Positions 9,932 to 18,868 of a DNA stretch of 64,000 nt are shown here, in pieces. Origin of the DNA: Bradyrhizobium sp. 186. GTDB lineage: Bacteria; Pseudomonadota; Alphaproteobacteria; Rhizobiales; Xanthobacteraceae. The stretch is taken from contig NZ_CP082164.1 of NCBI RefSeq assembly GCF_023101685.1, positions 8,866,001 to 8,930,000 of the forward strand. Reading direction: 5' to 3'. Below the pieces are notes generated by a model. It was not told the DNA's origin, made no database searches, and worked only from the letters and a program-made list of their open reading frames with translations. Both the position numbers and the translations under genes were made by a program. Within the stretch, counting starts at the first letter, position 1; each line of letters starts with the position of its first letter.

Positions 9932-11329
9932 TCAAATTGCCGCTTCTTTCGCAAGTTCGTCCATCACTTGCTTCGTCGCGCGATAGGCGATCTCGACGAT
10001 CTCATCTATCTCAGATTCGGAAACGACGAGAGGCGGAGCGAAACCTAGAATGTCGCCATGCGGCATTGCTCGCGCGATGAGTCCCCTGTCGCGCGCCGCC
10101 TTGGAGATGCGGGCGCCCATCTTGAGCTGCGGATCAAAGCGTCGTTTAGTCTGCCGATCGGCGACAAACTCAACGGCACCGAGCAGGCCCACTCCCCTTA
10201 CCTCACCCACGATCTCAAGCTGGGCGAACCGCTCCTTCAGCCGCTTCAAAAAATGCAAACCCACGGTTCTCGCTCGCTCACTTAGTCGCTCCTTCTCGAC
10301 AATATCGAGGACCGCGTTAGCAGCTGCAGCCGCAATCGGATGACCGGAATAGGTATATCCGTGGGAGAATGCGCCGACACGGTCGGCTGCTTCTTCCATG
10401 ACCGCGTAGACTCTCTCCCCGACGATTGCTGCCGAGAGCGGCATATAACCGGACGTCAGACCCTTGGCCACTGTTACAAGGTCAGGCTCCATTCCATAAA
10501 GAGTGCAGCCGAACTCAGCGCCGGTCCGGCCGAACCCACAAATCACTTCATCGGCGATCAACAAAACGTCGTAGCGCCTAAGCACGGCTTGAATTTCACG
10601 CCAGTAACCATCCGGCGGGGGCGTGATCCCTCCTGTACCCAGCACCGGCTCGGCAATAAAGGCGCCGATCGTTTCCGGTCCCTCACGGACGATCATCTCT
10701 TCTAGTTCGGCTGCTCGTCGACGAGAGAACGCCTCCTCCGTCTCACCTGGCTCGGCACCCCAATAGTGGTGAGGCGCGCCTGTGTGCAAAATGCCTGGAA
10801 AGGGCAGATCCATGTGATCATGGTAGAACGACATGCCGGTCATAGAACCGGAAATAACCGAACAACCATGGTAACCGCGATCGCGCGAGACAATCTTCTT
10901 CTTCTTCGGCTGACCGCGTAGATTGTTGTAGTACCAAACAAGCTTAGCTTGCGTTTCGTTGGCGTCCGATCCGGATAGCCCGTAAAAGACTTTGCTTGGC
11001 TTACCTGGCGCCATTCGCACGAGGCGATCCGATAGATTAGCCAGCTCATCCGTCGTGTGGGCGGCATATGTATGGTAATAAGCCAACTTGTAGGCTTGCC
11101 GCGCAATCGCCTCAGCCACTTCGGTCCGGCCATACCCAATGTTGACGCAGTAAAGACCAGCAAAGCCGTCAATGTAACTATGGCCCTGCGCGTCTTCAAT
11201 GCGGATACCCTTGCCCCCGCTGACGATTGTCGGATCACCAATCTTGCCAGTGGCGAAATCCTTAAGTTGGGTGAAAGGATGCAGAACAGTCGCGCGATCT
11301 TTTTCGGCGGTCGTCTTGATATCGTTCAT
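9932..11329 (-). CDS. Class III PLP-dependent aminotransferase, DoeD-like
   Basis: 465 aa of the omega-amino acid/diaminobutyrate transaminase type. The PLP-anchoring Asp is at 260 (LLIADEVICGFGRTG) and the Schiff-base Lys at 289 (TVAKGLTSGYMPLSA); HYWG and EPVLGTGG blocks are also present. Enzymes of this class move the terminal amino group of 2,4-diaminobutyrate, GABA or beta-alanine to an oxo acid, giving a semialdehyde. The gene lies 10 bp downstream of the aldehyde dehydrogenase gene, so product and consumer are co-expressed. By context it is the DoeD step of ectoine breakdown, but other omega-amine substrates are possible. Confidence 0.82.
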   Translation of the reverse strand: MNDIKTTAEKDRATVLHPFTQLKDFATGKIGDPTIVSGGKGIRIEDAQGHSYIDGFAGLYCVNIGYGRTEVAEAIARQAYKLAYYHTYAAHTTDELANLSDRLVRMAPGKPSKVFYGLSGSDANETQAKLVWYYNNLRGQPKKKKIVSRDRGYHGCSVISGSMTGMSFYHDHMDLPFPGILHTGAPHHYWGAEPGETEEAFSRRRAAELEEMIVREGPETIGAFIAEPVLGTGGITPPPDGYWREIQAVLRRYDVLLIADEVICGFGRTGAEFGCTLYGMEPDLVTVAKGLTSGYMPLSAAIVGERVYAVMEEAADRVGAFSHGYTYSGHPIAAAAANAVLDIVEKERLSERARTVGLHFLKRLKERFAQLEIVGEVRGVGLLGAVEFVADRQTKRRFDPQLKMGARISKAARDRGLIARAMPHGDILGFAPPLVVSESEIDEIVEIAYRATKQVMDELAKEAAI

Positions 11330-11339
11330 ACCACTTCTC

Positions 11340-12875
11340 CTAAGCCACCAGATCGCCGAAGCAGACGTATTTCAATTCCATGTATTCTTGAATGCCATGT
11401 CGCGAACCTTCGCGACCGAGCCCGGATTGCTTCCAACCTCCAAACGGAATTGGCGGCCCAGTGAATGAGGCGGTATTGATGCCAACCATTCCGTACTCGA
11501 TGTTCTCAGACAGTCGCAGCGCTCGGCGCAAGCTGTCGGTGTAAACATAGGCGGCCAAGCCCATTTCACTGAAATTGGCTCGGTCCAGAACCTCCTTTTC
11601 AGAATCGAACGGAAGCACCGCGGCGACTGGACCGAATGTTTCCTCGCTCGAAATGAGCATGTCATCAGTGACACCGCTCAGCAGCGCTGGAAAGACGAAG
11701 TTCTCGCCGAAGACCCCGTCTTGCTTCGTAGAAATAACCCGCGCCCCTTTTGCCGCCGCATCCTTAATCTGAGCCCTGCACTTTTCGGCCACGGATAGCT
11801 TCGTCATCGGCCCGATATCAGTCGCAGCCTCCAGGCCATGGCCAACTCTGAGCCGAGCGATTGCCGCAGCAAATTTCTCGACGAAGGCACTATAAATGCT
11901 CCTCTGTACGTAGATGCGATTAGCCGCCAAGCAGTCCTGCCCCGACGTGGCAAACTTTGCAGCCATGGCGCCTTTAACGGCCTTATCCAGATCGACATCA
12001 TCAAAGATAATGAAGGGAGCGTGCCCGCCGAGCTCGAGCGACACCTTCTTCACACTCTGCGCGGCCCCCTCCAGTAGCAAACGACCGACTTCCGTAGACC
12101 CCGTGAACGAAAGGGCTCGCACGCGCGCATCCCGCAACAGGGGCGCTGAAAGTTCGATCGGATTGCCGACGAGCACCTGAAACACACCACGTGGAACTCC
12201 AGCCTCTTCAGCCAACCTGGCTAGGGCAAGAGCCGAGAGCGGCGTCTCGGGCGCAGGCTTCACGATGACCGGGCAGCCAGCCGCCATGGCGGCACCGGCC
12301 TTTCGCGTAATCATAGCGACAGGAAAATTCCAAGGAGTGATTGCCGCAGCAACACCAACGGGCTGCATTCTTACTTGCAGCAGACTTCCAGGCTTATGGC
12401 TCGGGATCGTCTCGCCATAGGCGCGATCTCCCTCTGCGGCAAACCACTGGAGAAATCCGGCACCATATCCAATCTCGTACCTTGCTTCCGCGAGCGGCTT
12501 GCCCTGCTCGCTAGTTATGAGGACCGCAAGCTCCTCCGAATGGGCGAGCATTAACGACGCCCAAGTCCTGAGAATTTCGCCGCGCCTCTCTGGCAGCAGC
12601 TCTCGCCATTGAGCAAAGGATCGCTGCGCTGCGTCGATGGCAAGATTCATATCTGCTGCGCCGCAACGAGCAACTTCAGCGATCACTTCGCCAGTTGCTG
12701 GATCGACGACAACATCTCTTTTGTCGCCCTCGATCCAGCGACCATCGACCAGAGCAGCCCCCGTGATAAAATCTCGACGGCGCAGATGGTCGATATGCCC
12801 CTTAGCTAGCCCGACCAGAGATGGACTTTTGGGCCAGGCAGCTTGCAACACCATTTGGAAGTCCTTGGCCGTCAT
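11340..12875 (-). CDS. NAD(P)-dependent semialdehyde dehydrogenase, DoeC/GabD-like
   Basis: 511 aa aldehyde dehydrogenase. The general base is Glu281 (VSLELGGHAPFII) and the nucleophile Cys315 (FATSGQDCLAANRIYV); PWNFPVAMITRK and SFTGSTEVGRLL form the cofactor site. The closest functional class is succinate-semialdehyde dehydrogenase, which includes DoeC, oxidising aspartate semialdehyde to aspartate. It is the first gene of the aminotransferase operon, directly opposite the Lrp/AsnC regulator gene across a 130-bp divergent promoter region. Confidence 0.85.
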   Translation of the reverse strand: MTAKDFQMVLQAAWPKSPSLVGLAKGHIDHLRRRDFITGAALVDGRWIEGDKRDVVVDPATGEVIAEVARCGAADMNLAIDAAQRSFAQWRELLPERRGEILRTWASLMLAHSEELAVLITSEQGKPLAEARYEIGYGAGFLQWFAAEGDRAYGETIPSHKPGSLLQVRMQPVGVAAAITPWNFPVAMITRKAGAAMAAGCPVIVKPAPETPLSALALARLAEEAGVPRGVFQVLVGNPIELSAPLLRDARVRALSFTGSTEVGRLLLEGAAQSVKKVSLELGGHAPFIIFDDVDLDKAVKGAMAAKFATSGQDCLAANRIYVQRSIYSAFVEKFAAAIARLRVGHGLEAATDIGPMTKLSVAEKCRAQIKDAAAKGARVISTKQDGVFGENFVFPALLSGVTDDMLISSEETFGPVAAVLPFDSEKEVLDRANFSEMGLAAYVYTDSLRRALRLSENIEYGMVGINTASFTGPPIPFGGWKQSGLGREGSRHGIQEYMELKYVCFGDLVA

Positions 12876-13005
12876 CTTGTTGAAATTCTGCTGCCAATCA
12901 GGATACTAATGTCAGAGACAGATTTGCGCCGCTTTTCACCGTCGTTTGGACGGTTTCCTGCAGGACCTCACCATTTTGCAGCGAAATTCACCCGGAGCCT
13001 GACTT
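12876..13005. promoter_or_regulatory. Divergent promoter region between dehydrogenase and Lrp/AsnC genes
   Basis: 130 bp separating two head-to-head genes. Lrp/AsnC regulators such as DoeX commonly bind such divergent regions, so this is the expected operator. No specific operator could be fixed by eye. Confidence 0.5.
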
Positions 13006-13482
13006 ATGCAATATGACCGAACTGACGCCCGCATCTTGGAGATCGTCCAGAAGAACAATCGCCTGACATCCGAGATCATCGGCGAACTTGCGGGACTTTC
13101 TGCTACTGCGTGCCAACGGCGATTGAAGAGGCTCCGCTCTGACGGCATTATCGAGGCGGACGTCTCGATCGTTTCGGCAAAGGCGGTAGGAAGGCCTATT
13201 CAGATGCTCGTGCTCGTAAGCCTCGAGCGCGAGCGCGCAGATATTATAGACAGGTTCAAGAAGGCGATTAAGTCGTCAGCTGAGGTCGTCAACGGATTCT
13301 ACGTCACTGGGGACGCGGACTTCGTTCTGTATATTACGTCGCGGACCATGGAAGATTATGAGCAATTCACGCGGCGCTTTTTCTATGAGAACCCTGACAT
13401 CAAGGGCTTCAAGACGATGGTTGTCATGGATCGCGTAAAGGCTGGTTTTGCGATTCCGGTAGAGGTTCCAGACGCAGATTGA
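13006..13482 (+). CDS. Lrp/AsnC-family transcriptional regulator, DoeX-like
   Basis: 158 aa. The N-terminal winged helix contains DARILEIVQKNNRLTSEIIG and LSATACQRRLKRLRSDGIIE; the C-terminal effector-binding RAM domain includes VNGFYVTGDADFVLYI and GFKTMVVMDRVKAG. Length and layout are standard. Its position opposite the semialdehyde dehydrogenase/aminotransferase operon indicates local control of that operon; DoeX regulators respond to ectoine-derived intermediates. The effector here is an inference. Confidence 0.88.
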   Translation: MQYDRTDARILEIVQKNNRLTSEIIGELAGLSATACQRRLKRLRSDGIIEADVSIVSAKAVGRPIQMLVLVSLERERADIIDRFKKAIKSSAEVVNGFYVTGDADFVLYITSRTMEDYEQFTRRFFYENPDIKGFKTMVVMDRVKAGFAIPVEVPDAD

Positions 13483-13949
13483 TCTTCGTATCTTTGCGGT
13501 CGTTCTTTCGAGGCCTCGCGCGTTTTTTCATCGCTCATCCTCGCACAACGCGAGAAACAAGCACCAGCGCTCTTGTAGTCTCTGTCGATGTTAACGCGCG
13601 CTAAGGTAGAGGAGCATGGCTGCTCCAGTAGGTGGAATGGCGGCGAAGTGAAGCGACGTCGCGGACATCTGAGAGCAAATCCAACTGCCGTTGTGGCTGT
13701 GACGCCCCGATCGGATCGTTGCTGGAGCAATGCTAAAAAGCTGTCAAAGAACTTGACAAATTTATTCCTTGATCTGGATATCATTTTTGCAGGTCGTGGT
13801 AGAAGCAGCAAATTCGCAAACGAACTGGGCACACAACGCGAATTTCAGATGTTTGAGGGCGGGCCAGAACCGCTCGTCCGATTTGGCTTCAACGTTCCGC
13901 GCCAAACACTGACCTTAGTCAGGTCGTGGTGCACGGCCCGTGGATCCAA
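13483..13949. other. Intergenic, no gene recognised
   Basis: About 470 bp. It contains an imperfect dyad TGTCAAAGAACTTGACA near 13740 and a TGGATATCATTTTTGC stretch downstream, each one base off the NifA/sigma-54 spacing, so neither is called. Confidence 0.35.
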
Positions 13950-15602
13950 ATGATGAAACTTTCCGATCCTCAGATTTTTAGCGTCGATGGTATTGCGGCC
14001 CCGCTGTGTTACCCCACCTTCCGCCGGATTTGGATCGCGAGCCTCCTGTCGAACCTCGGTTTACTTGTCCAAGGCGTCGGCGCGGCTTGGGCCATGACAG
14101 AGATGACATCGTCAGCCGATAAAGTTGCACTGGTGCAGACGGCTTTGTTGCTGCCCGTCATGTTGATCGCTGTGCCGGCCGGTGCCATCGCTGACATGTA
14201 TGACCGCCGAATTGTGACGCTCGTTGCGCTCTCGATCGCGCTCTGCGGCGCGACAGCGTTGACTGCGCTCGATTGGTCGGGGCTTACCACGCCGGATCTA
14301 CTCCTGGCGCTTTGCTTTGTAGTCGGCGGCGGCATGGCGTTGATGGGGCCGGCCTGGAGCTCCTCGGTTAGCGAGCAGGTTCCGCCAAAGACGCTGCCGG
14401 CGGCGATTGCCCTCAATGGCATTAGCTACAACATCGCGCGTAGCTTTGGGCCCGCGGTCGGGGGAATTGTTGTTGCGACCGCGGGCGCGGGTGCGGCCTT
14501 TGCAATCAACGCATTCCTCTATCTACCACTGATCGTGGCGTTGTTCCTCTGGAACCGTATCGCGGAGCCGTCGCGGCTGCCGCGCGAACACCTGAGGCGC
14601 GCCATTGTCTCGGGCGTGCGCTACATCGCCAATTCGCCTTCAATCAAGATTGTGGTAGCGCGCACTATGATAACCGGCGTCGTCGGCAGCGCGCTCCAAG
14701 CGCTAATGCCGCTGGTCGCTCGCGACCTGTTGCACGGGGGCGCTCAGACTTACGGCATCATGCTAGGTGCGTTCGGGTTGGGCGCGGTAGTAGGAGCTCT
14801 CAACATCGGCAAACTGCGCAGGCGTATGAGTGGTGAGGCTGCGGTTCGTGCCTGCACACTGTCCATGAGCGGCGCGATCGCGGCGGTCGCGCTCAGTCAC
14901 AATTCGGTCTTGACAGCCGCAGCTCTGGTTTTAGCGGGTGCCGTATGGACCATCGTCTGGACGCTGTTCAACATTGGCGTGCAGCTCTCCGCCCCGCGCT
15001 GGGTTGCGGGCCGCTCCGTTGCGGCTTGGCAGGCTGCGTTCTCTGGGGGCCTCGCAGTTGGCAGTTGGGGATGGGGCCGCCTCACCGATGCCGTCGGTGT
15101 CGACATCACGCTACTCATCTCTGCCGGACTGATGCTGCTCTTGCCGCTGCTTGGACGCTGGCTGCGCATGCCGGCCATCACCGAGCGCGGGGAGGGCGCC
15201 GAGATGCTTGCCGATCCTAAGGTGCGGCTCCCGCTGACCTACCGGAGCGGCCCACTGGTGGTTGAGCTCGAATATCGGGTGGCCTTGGAGAATGCCCGAG
15301 CCTTCCACAACGTCATGCAGGATGTGCAGCTCTACCGGCAACGCAACGGGGCCTATGGTTGGTCAATTGCGCGTGATATCGCCGACCCCGAGCTGTGGAC
15401 CGAGCGCTATCACTGCCCGACATGGCTCGATTATTTGCGCCAACGCAACCGCTGGACCCAGTCGGAACGTGCATTAGACGAGAAGGCCATGGCTTTCCAT
15501 ATCGGGCCCCAGCCCGTGCGTATCCGTCGTATGCTGGAGCGTCCGTTTGGATCGGTACGCTGGAAGGATGATGTGCCCGACCGCGCCGCGAGTGAGCTCT
15601 AG
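13950..15602 (+). CDS. MFS exporter with C-terminal soluble domain
   Basis: About 550 aa. The first 410 or so residues form an MFS transporter with about 12 hydrophobic segments and the loop motif GAIADMYDRRIVTLV between TM2 and TM3, as in enterobactin/drug exporters of the MFS_3 type. The last 140 or so residues are soluble, resembling the monooxygenase-like C-terminal extensions seen in rhizobial members of this family (VELEYRVALENARAFHNVMQ). The ATG at 13950 is chosen; an in-frame ATG at 13926 exists and neither has a strong ribosome binding site. Substrate unknown. There is no operon partner: an IS256 element follows. Confidence 0.75.
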   Translation: MMKLSDPQIFSVDGIAAPLCYPTFRRIWIASLLSNLGLLVQGVGAAWAMTEMTSSADKVALVQTALLLPVMLIAVPAGAIADMYDRRIVTLVALSIALCGATALTALDWSGLTTPDLLLALCFVVGGGMALMGPAWSSSVSEQVPPKTLPAAIALNGISYNIARSFGPAVGGIVVATAGAGAAFAINAFLYLPLIVALFLWNRIAEPSRLPREHLRRAIVSGVRYIANSPSIKIVVARTMITGVVGSALQALMPLVARDLLHGGAQTYGIMLGAFGLGAVVGALNIGKLRRRMSGEAAVRACTLSMSGAIAAVALSHNSVLTAAALVLAGAVWTIVWTLFNIGVQLSAPRWVAGRSVAAWQAAFSGGLAVGSWGWGRLTDAVGVDITLLISAGLMLLLPLLGRWLRMPAITERGEGAEMLADPKVRLPLTYRSGPLVVELEYRVALENARAFHNVMQDVQLYRQRNGAYGWSIARDIADPELWTERYHCPTWLDYLRQRNRWTQSERALDEKAMAFHIGPQPVRIRRMLERPFGSVRWKDDVPDRAASEL

Positions 15603-15720
15603 TTGTTGGTCGGGAGCGCGGCGCAAGCACTAACCGTCGTCCCTTCGATTGCACCGCATTCAAGACCCCTGGATGCGATGACGCCGTTGCGCTTGGCTAA
15701 CCCCTCGCCGTCATCACTTC

Positions 15721-17149
15721 GGGGATGTCCCGCTCGCTGTTGAACTAGGTCGGGCCGACGTTGCCGGAATGGATGTTACGCGGCCCTCGTGACGTGGGCA
15801 ACGGGGTTGATCGTCATGCGATTGTGGCGAGCTTGAAGGGCCGCACGCAGAACCGACAATTGCTTATGCGCCTTCAATCGTCGGAAGCCCTTGTTGGCCT
15901 CGATCATGCCGGCCGCGACCCATCGCAAGGCCATACCGGCATCCCGCCAGCGTTTGACGTTGCGCGTGACGCGGCGAATGGTGCCCATCATGTTCTCGGC
16001 GATGTTGGTACAGGCGAGCGATCGACGAAGCTCCTTCGGCAGCTTCAACCGGACGACAGTCAGGATTTCGTCGAGGCCTTCGAGGATGCTGGCCGCTACG
16101 CCGGGCCATTGCTGGTCGAGTCGACGCGCGAGATTGCGGATCAATTTTTCAGCCTTGTCGGCGTCATCGAGCTCCCAGGCCTGGCGCAGCACCCGACGGG
16201 TGGCCGCATGATGCTCTTTCGGCAGGCGTTCCATGATGTTGCGCGCCTTGTGGATCTGGCAGCGCTGGATCGCAGCGGCCGAACCGAAGGTGCGGCGGAT
16301 CGCCTTCGACAACGCCTTCGCGCCGTCGGCGATGAACAGTCTTGGCACCGTCGGGTCGAGCCCGCGCGAGACCAGGTTGTCCAGCAGGGCCTGAACCGTT
16401 GCGGCATTCTCGGTCGCCCCTTCCACCAGCGCCAGCGGATGCTTGTTGCCTTCGCCGTCAACCCCGATCGCGGCGACCAGCACGAGATCGTCGCCGAGAT
16501 GCAGCCCATCGATTTGGACCACCAGAAGGTCGAGCGCGGACAGGTCGGCAGCCATGAAGTCGGCCAGCCGCGCCGCCGACAGCGCTACGAACCTCCGCGA
16601 GGCCGCCGACTTCGAAACCCCCGATCCGGGCGGTGCCGGCACGTCACCCTCGGGCAGCCGGACAGCGCGGCCGAACCGGCGCGTCGACACATTGATCAGC
16701 ATCAGGTTCATCGCCCAGCGACCGAGCCAATCCTCCTGCGCCGCCGTTTCCCAGCTCGGGATCGTGACCTCGCGGCCGTCCACGCCCCGGACCCGCGGGC
16801 GCTCGACCTCGATCTTGCCGCCGTGGAAGCCGATCCGTCCCCGCGTTCGGCCCCAACGGTGCGCCCGCCGCGCCGCGTCGCGACCGTGGCGCGGCCCGCA
16901 GGCCGCCGTGACATCCGCCTCCATCATCGTGCCGAGCGCCTCGATCCCTGCCGCAAGGCAGAACCGATCGAAGCTCGCTCGCACTTCCGCAAACGCTTCG
17001 TCCACAGCCCCGGTCGCCGGCCAACCAGCCGGTGTGATATCTCTCGTCATGGCGTTGCTCTCCTTTGTGGAATCAGCACCCCGAGCCTACCGGCTCAAGG
17101 TGGGCAACGCCGACCTCTTCAGAAATTCAACAGAACCCGGGACATCCCC
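15721..17149 (-). mobile_element. IS256-family insertion sequence, intact, 8-bp target duplication
   Basis: The 1,429-bp element begins GGGGATGTCCCG and ends CGGGACATCCCC, with imperfect inverted repeats extending through CTGTTGAA and GGTCGG blocks. It is flanked by an exact 8-bp direct repeat ATCACTTC (15713-15720 and 17150-17157), the duplication length expected of IS256. The perfect duplication indicates a fairly recent insertion. Confidence 0.93.
15776..17050 (-). CDS. IS256-family (mutator-type) transposase
   Basis: 424 aa. DDE-type core with LLVVQIDGLHLGDDLVLVAA (first Asp), RLFIADGAKALSKAIRRTFG (second Asp), the family motif CQIHKARNIMERLPKEHH and the late CTNIAENMMGTIRRVTRNVK (Glu region). 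Full length, no frameshift, inside an element with perfect target duplication, so probably active. Confidence 0.93.
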   Translation of the reverse strand: MTRDITPAGWPATGAVDEAFAEVRASFDRFCLAAGIEALGTMMEADVTAACGPRHGRDAARRAHRWGRTRGRIGFHGGKIEVERPRVRGVDGREVTIPSWETAAQEDWLGRWAMNLMLINVSTRRFGRAVRLPEGDVPAPPGSGVSKSAASRRFVALSAARLADFMAADLSALDLLVVQIDGLHLGDDLVLVAAIGVDGEGNKHPLALVEGATENAATVQALLDNLVSRGLDPTVPRLFIADGAKALSKAIRRTFGSAAAIQRCQIHKARNIMERLPKEHHAATRRVLRQAWELDDADKAEKLIRNLARRLDQQWPGVAASILEGLDEILTVVRLKLPKELRRSLACTNIAENMMGTIRRVTRNVKRWRDAGMALRWVAAGMIEANKGFRRLKAHKQLSVLRAALQARHNRMTINPVAHVTRAA

Positions 17150-17412
17150 ATCACTTCCCCCAGATAAGATACTCACCGGACATATGTCAGTCAGATTTAA
17201 CGCGGACCGACATCGCCAACTATTGTGATGCTCTTTCTACTACCCCTAGCAGGATCTTGAAAAGCTCGAGAGCAATCTGGGGTGCGGTCTAGCAAATACA
17301 GGCCCGACGAACGATCGGCTAAAAGCGATCGGTATTAATATGAACCCCAAATTCTTTAGCACTACTTGTCGCTTAAGCTTTTGTTTCTTGGACTAATGGC
17401 CAGTTTAAACGT

Positions 17413-17640
17413 ATGAACGCACGGTCAAAGAAGCAACCGTCCAAGGCCATCATTACGACCGACACGATCAGCTCGAAGCACACCTTGCCGACTTCATCAA
17501 CGCCAACAACTACACTCGGCGGCTGAAGACACTGAAGGTGTCTTACACTTTACGACTACATCTGCAATTGCTGGACTTCCCAGCAAAAACGATTCAAACT
17601 TAACCCGCTCCAGCAAATGCCAGGACTAAACACCCAGCTT
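17413..17640 (+). pseudogene. IS481-family transposase remnant (C-terminal end)
   Basis: Translating in shifted frames gives TVKEATVQGHHYDRHDQLEA then HLADFINANNYTRRLKTLK, and after a frameshift YDYICNCWTSQQKRFKLNPL and QQMPGLN. This is the typical C-terminus of IS481/IS3-like integrase-core transposases. Only about 75 codons survive, with at least one frameshift. Confidence 0.65.
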
Positions 17641-18801
17641 CCTAAGTGTGCCACCAATCACACCCAACACGCCCTTCTCATTCACCCGACGAAGGTGATA
17701 ATCGGCATCCCCAAACGTGTTCTCGATCATGGCCAGCCGCTTAAAATAGTGGCCGATCTTAGCCGCCATGGTCATGCCAATCCCGCCGTGAAGCTGGATC
17801 GACTGCTGACCGATGAATTTTCCGCTCCTCCCGATCTGCACTTTAGCTGCGGCTACCGCTGTTGCACGCTCGGCAGCATTCTCGATATCCGAGGCCATGG
17901 TGGCGAACATCGACATCGAGCGCGCCTGTTCGAGCGCCACAAACATGTCGGCGGCGCGGTGCTGCAGACTCTGAAACGAGCAGATTGGCACCCCGAACTG
18001 CTTTCGCGTCTTCATATAATCGACTGTGGTCTTCAGCGATTCGTCCATTAGGCCCACGGCTTCCGCGCAAAGCGCGGTGCGGACGTCGTCAACCACCCGC
18101 TCGATCAATGGCAACGCGTTCTCGGGATCGCCGATCGCCGCTGCGCTGCCCACCTCGACCCTTGTGAAGCTGATGTCGGCGGCATGCAGCCCATCTTGGG
18201 TCGGATAGCTCTTTTTGGAGATGCCTCTCGCGTCGGCAGGCACCAGAAGCACCGCGATACCGCCTCTATCGCGTTGAGCGCCTTTGATGCGCACGGTGAC
18301 GATCAACGTGTCGGCGTTCTCGCCATTGAGCACAACACATTTTTCGCCGTCAATGACCCATCCATCTCGGCTCTCCTTGGCGGAGGTAGTCACGTCGTTC
18401 AGATCATAGCGAGAGTTCTTTTCGAGTTGCGCGAATCCGAAGGTCTTGCTGCCGTCGATGATCCCAGGCAGATGAGCTGCCTTCTGCGCGTTCGAACCGC
18501 CACGGCGCAGGAAGCCGCCGCCGATCACAACCGTGGCGAGATAGGGCTCGACCACAAGCGCTCGGCCGAACGCTTCCATCACGATCATAGTCTCCTCGCC
18601 GCCGCCACCAAACCCGCCATCCGCTTCGACAAAGGGAAGTCCGAGCAGTCCCTGCTCAGCAAAGCGGCTCCAGATCAATCTGCTCCAGCCGCCCTTCTCC
18701 TTCGAATATTTTTTGCGCTGCTCGAAATCGTAGACATCGGTCAAGAGTCCATCGACACTTTCCTTGAGGAGCCGCTGCTCCTCGGATAAATTGAAATCCA
18801 T
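17626..18801 (-). CDS. Acyl-CoA dehydrogenase (FadE-like), second subunit-type gene
   Basis: 391 aa acyl-CoA dehydrogenase: N-terminal helical part starting MDFNLSEEQRLLKESV, middle beta domain with FGFAQLEKNSRYDLND, and C-terminal part with KTRKQFGVPICSFQSLQHRA and QLHGGIGMTMAAKIGHYFKR. The enzyme oxidises an acyl-CoA to the 2-enoyl-CoA using FAD. It lies 54 bp downstream of the start-proximal acyl-CoA dehydrogenase gene (start chosen at 20056), a pairing often seen for heteromeric enzymes acting on unusual side chains. The operon appears to be driven from the NifA/sigma-54 promoter at about 20.5 kb. Confidence 0.9.
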   Translation of the reverse strand: MDFNLSEEQRLLKESVDGLLTDVYDFEQRKKYSKEKGGWSRLIWSRFAEQGLLGLPFVEADGGFGGGGEETMIVMEAFGRALVVEPYLATVVIGGGFLRRGGSNAQKAAHLPGIIDGSKTFGFAQLEKNSRYDLNDVTTSAKESRDGWVIDGEKCVVLNGENADTLIVTVRIKGAQRDRGGIAVLLVPADARGISKKSYPTQDGLHAADISFTRVEVGSAAAIGDPENALPLIERVVDDVRTALCAEAVGLMDESLKTTVDYMKTRKQFGVPICSFQSLQHRAADMFVALEQARSMSMFATMASDIENAAERATAVAAAKVQIGRSGKFIGQQSIQLHGGIGMTMAAKIGHYFKRLAMIENTFGDADYHLRRVNEKGVLGVIGGTLRKLGV

Positions 18802-18868
18802 ATCTCAGCTTCTCCTGACGACGGATCTGGACTCTTGCGGGTCCGCATTTGCGGGGATGAAAGAAGAG

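Noticed and set aside
13738..13800. Possible NifA site and sigma-54 promoter before the MFS gene
   Set aside because: The dyad is TGT-N11-ACA and the GG to GC spacing is 11, both one base off; they are also too close together.
15761..17167. 468-codon plus-strand frame antisense to the IS256 transposase
   Set aside because: Long only because of codon bias opposite the transposase; composition (His/Arg/Asp-rich) is that of a shadow frame.
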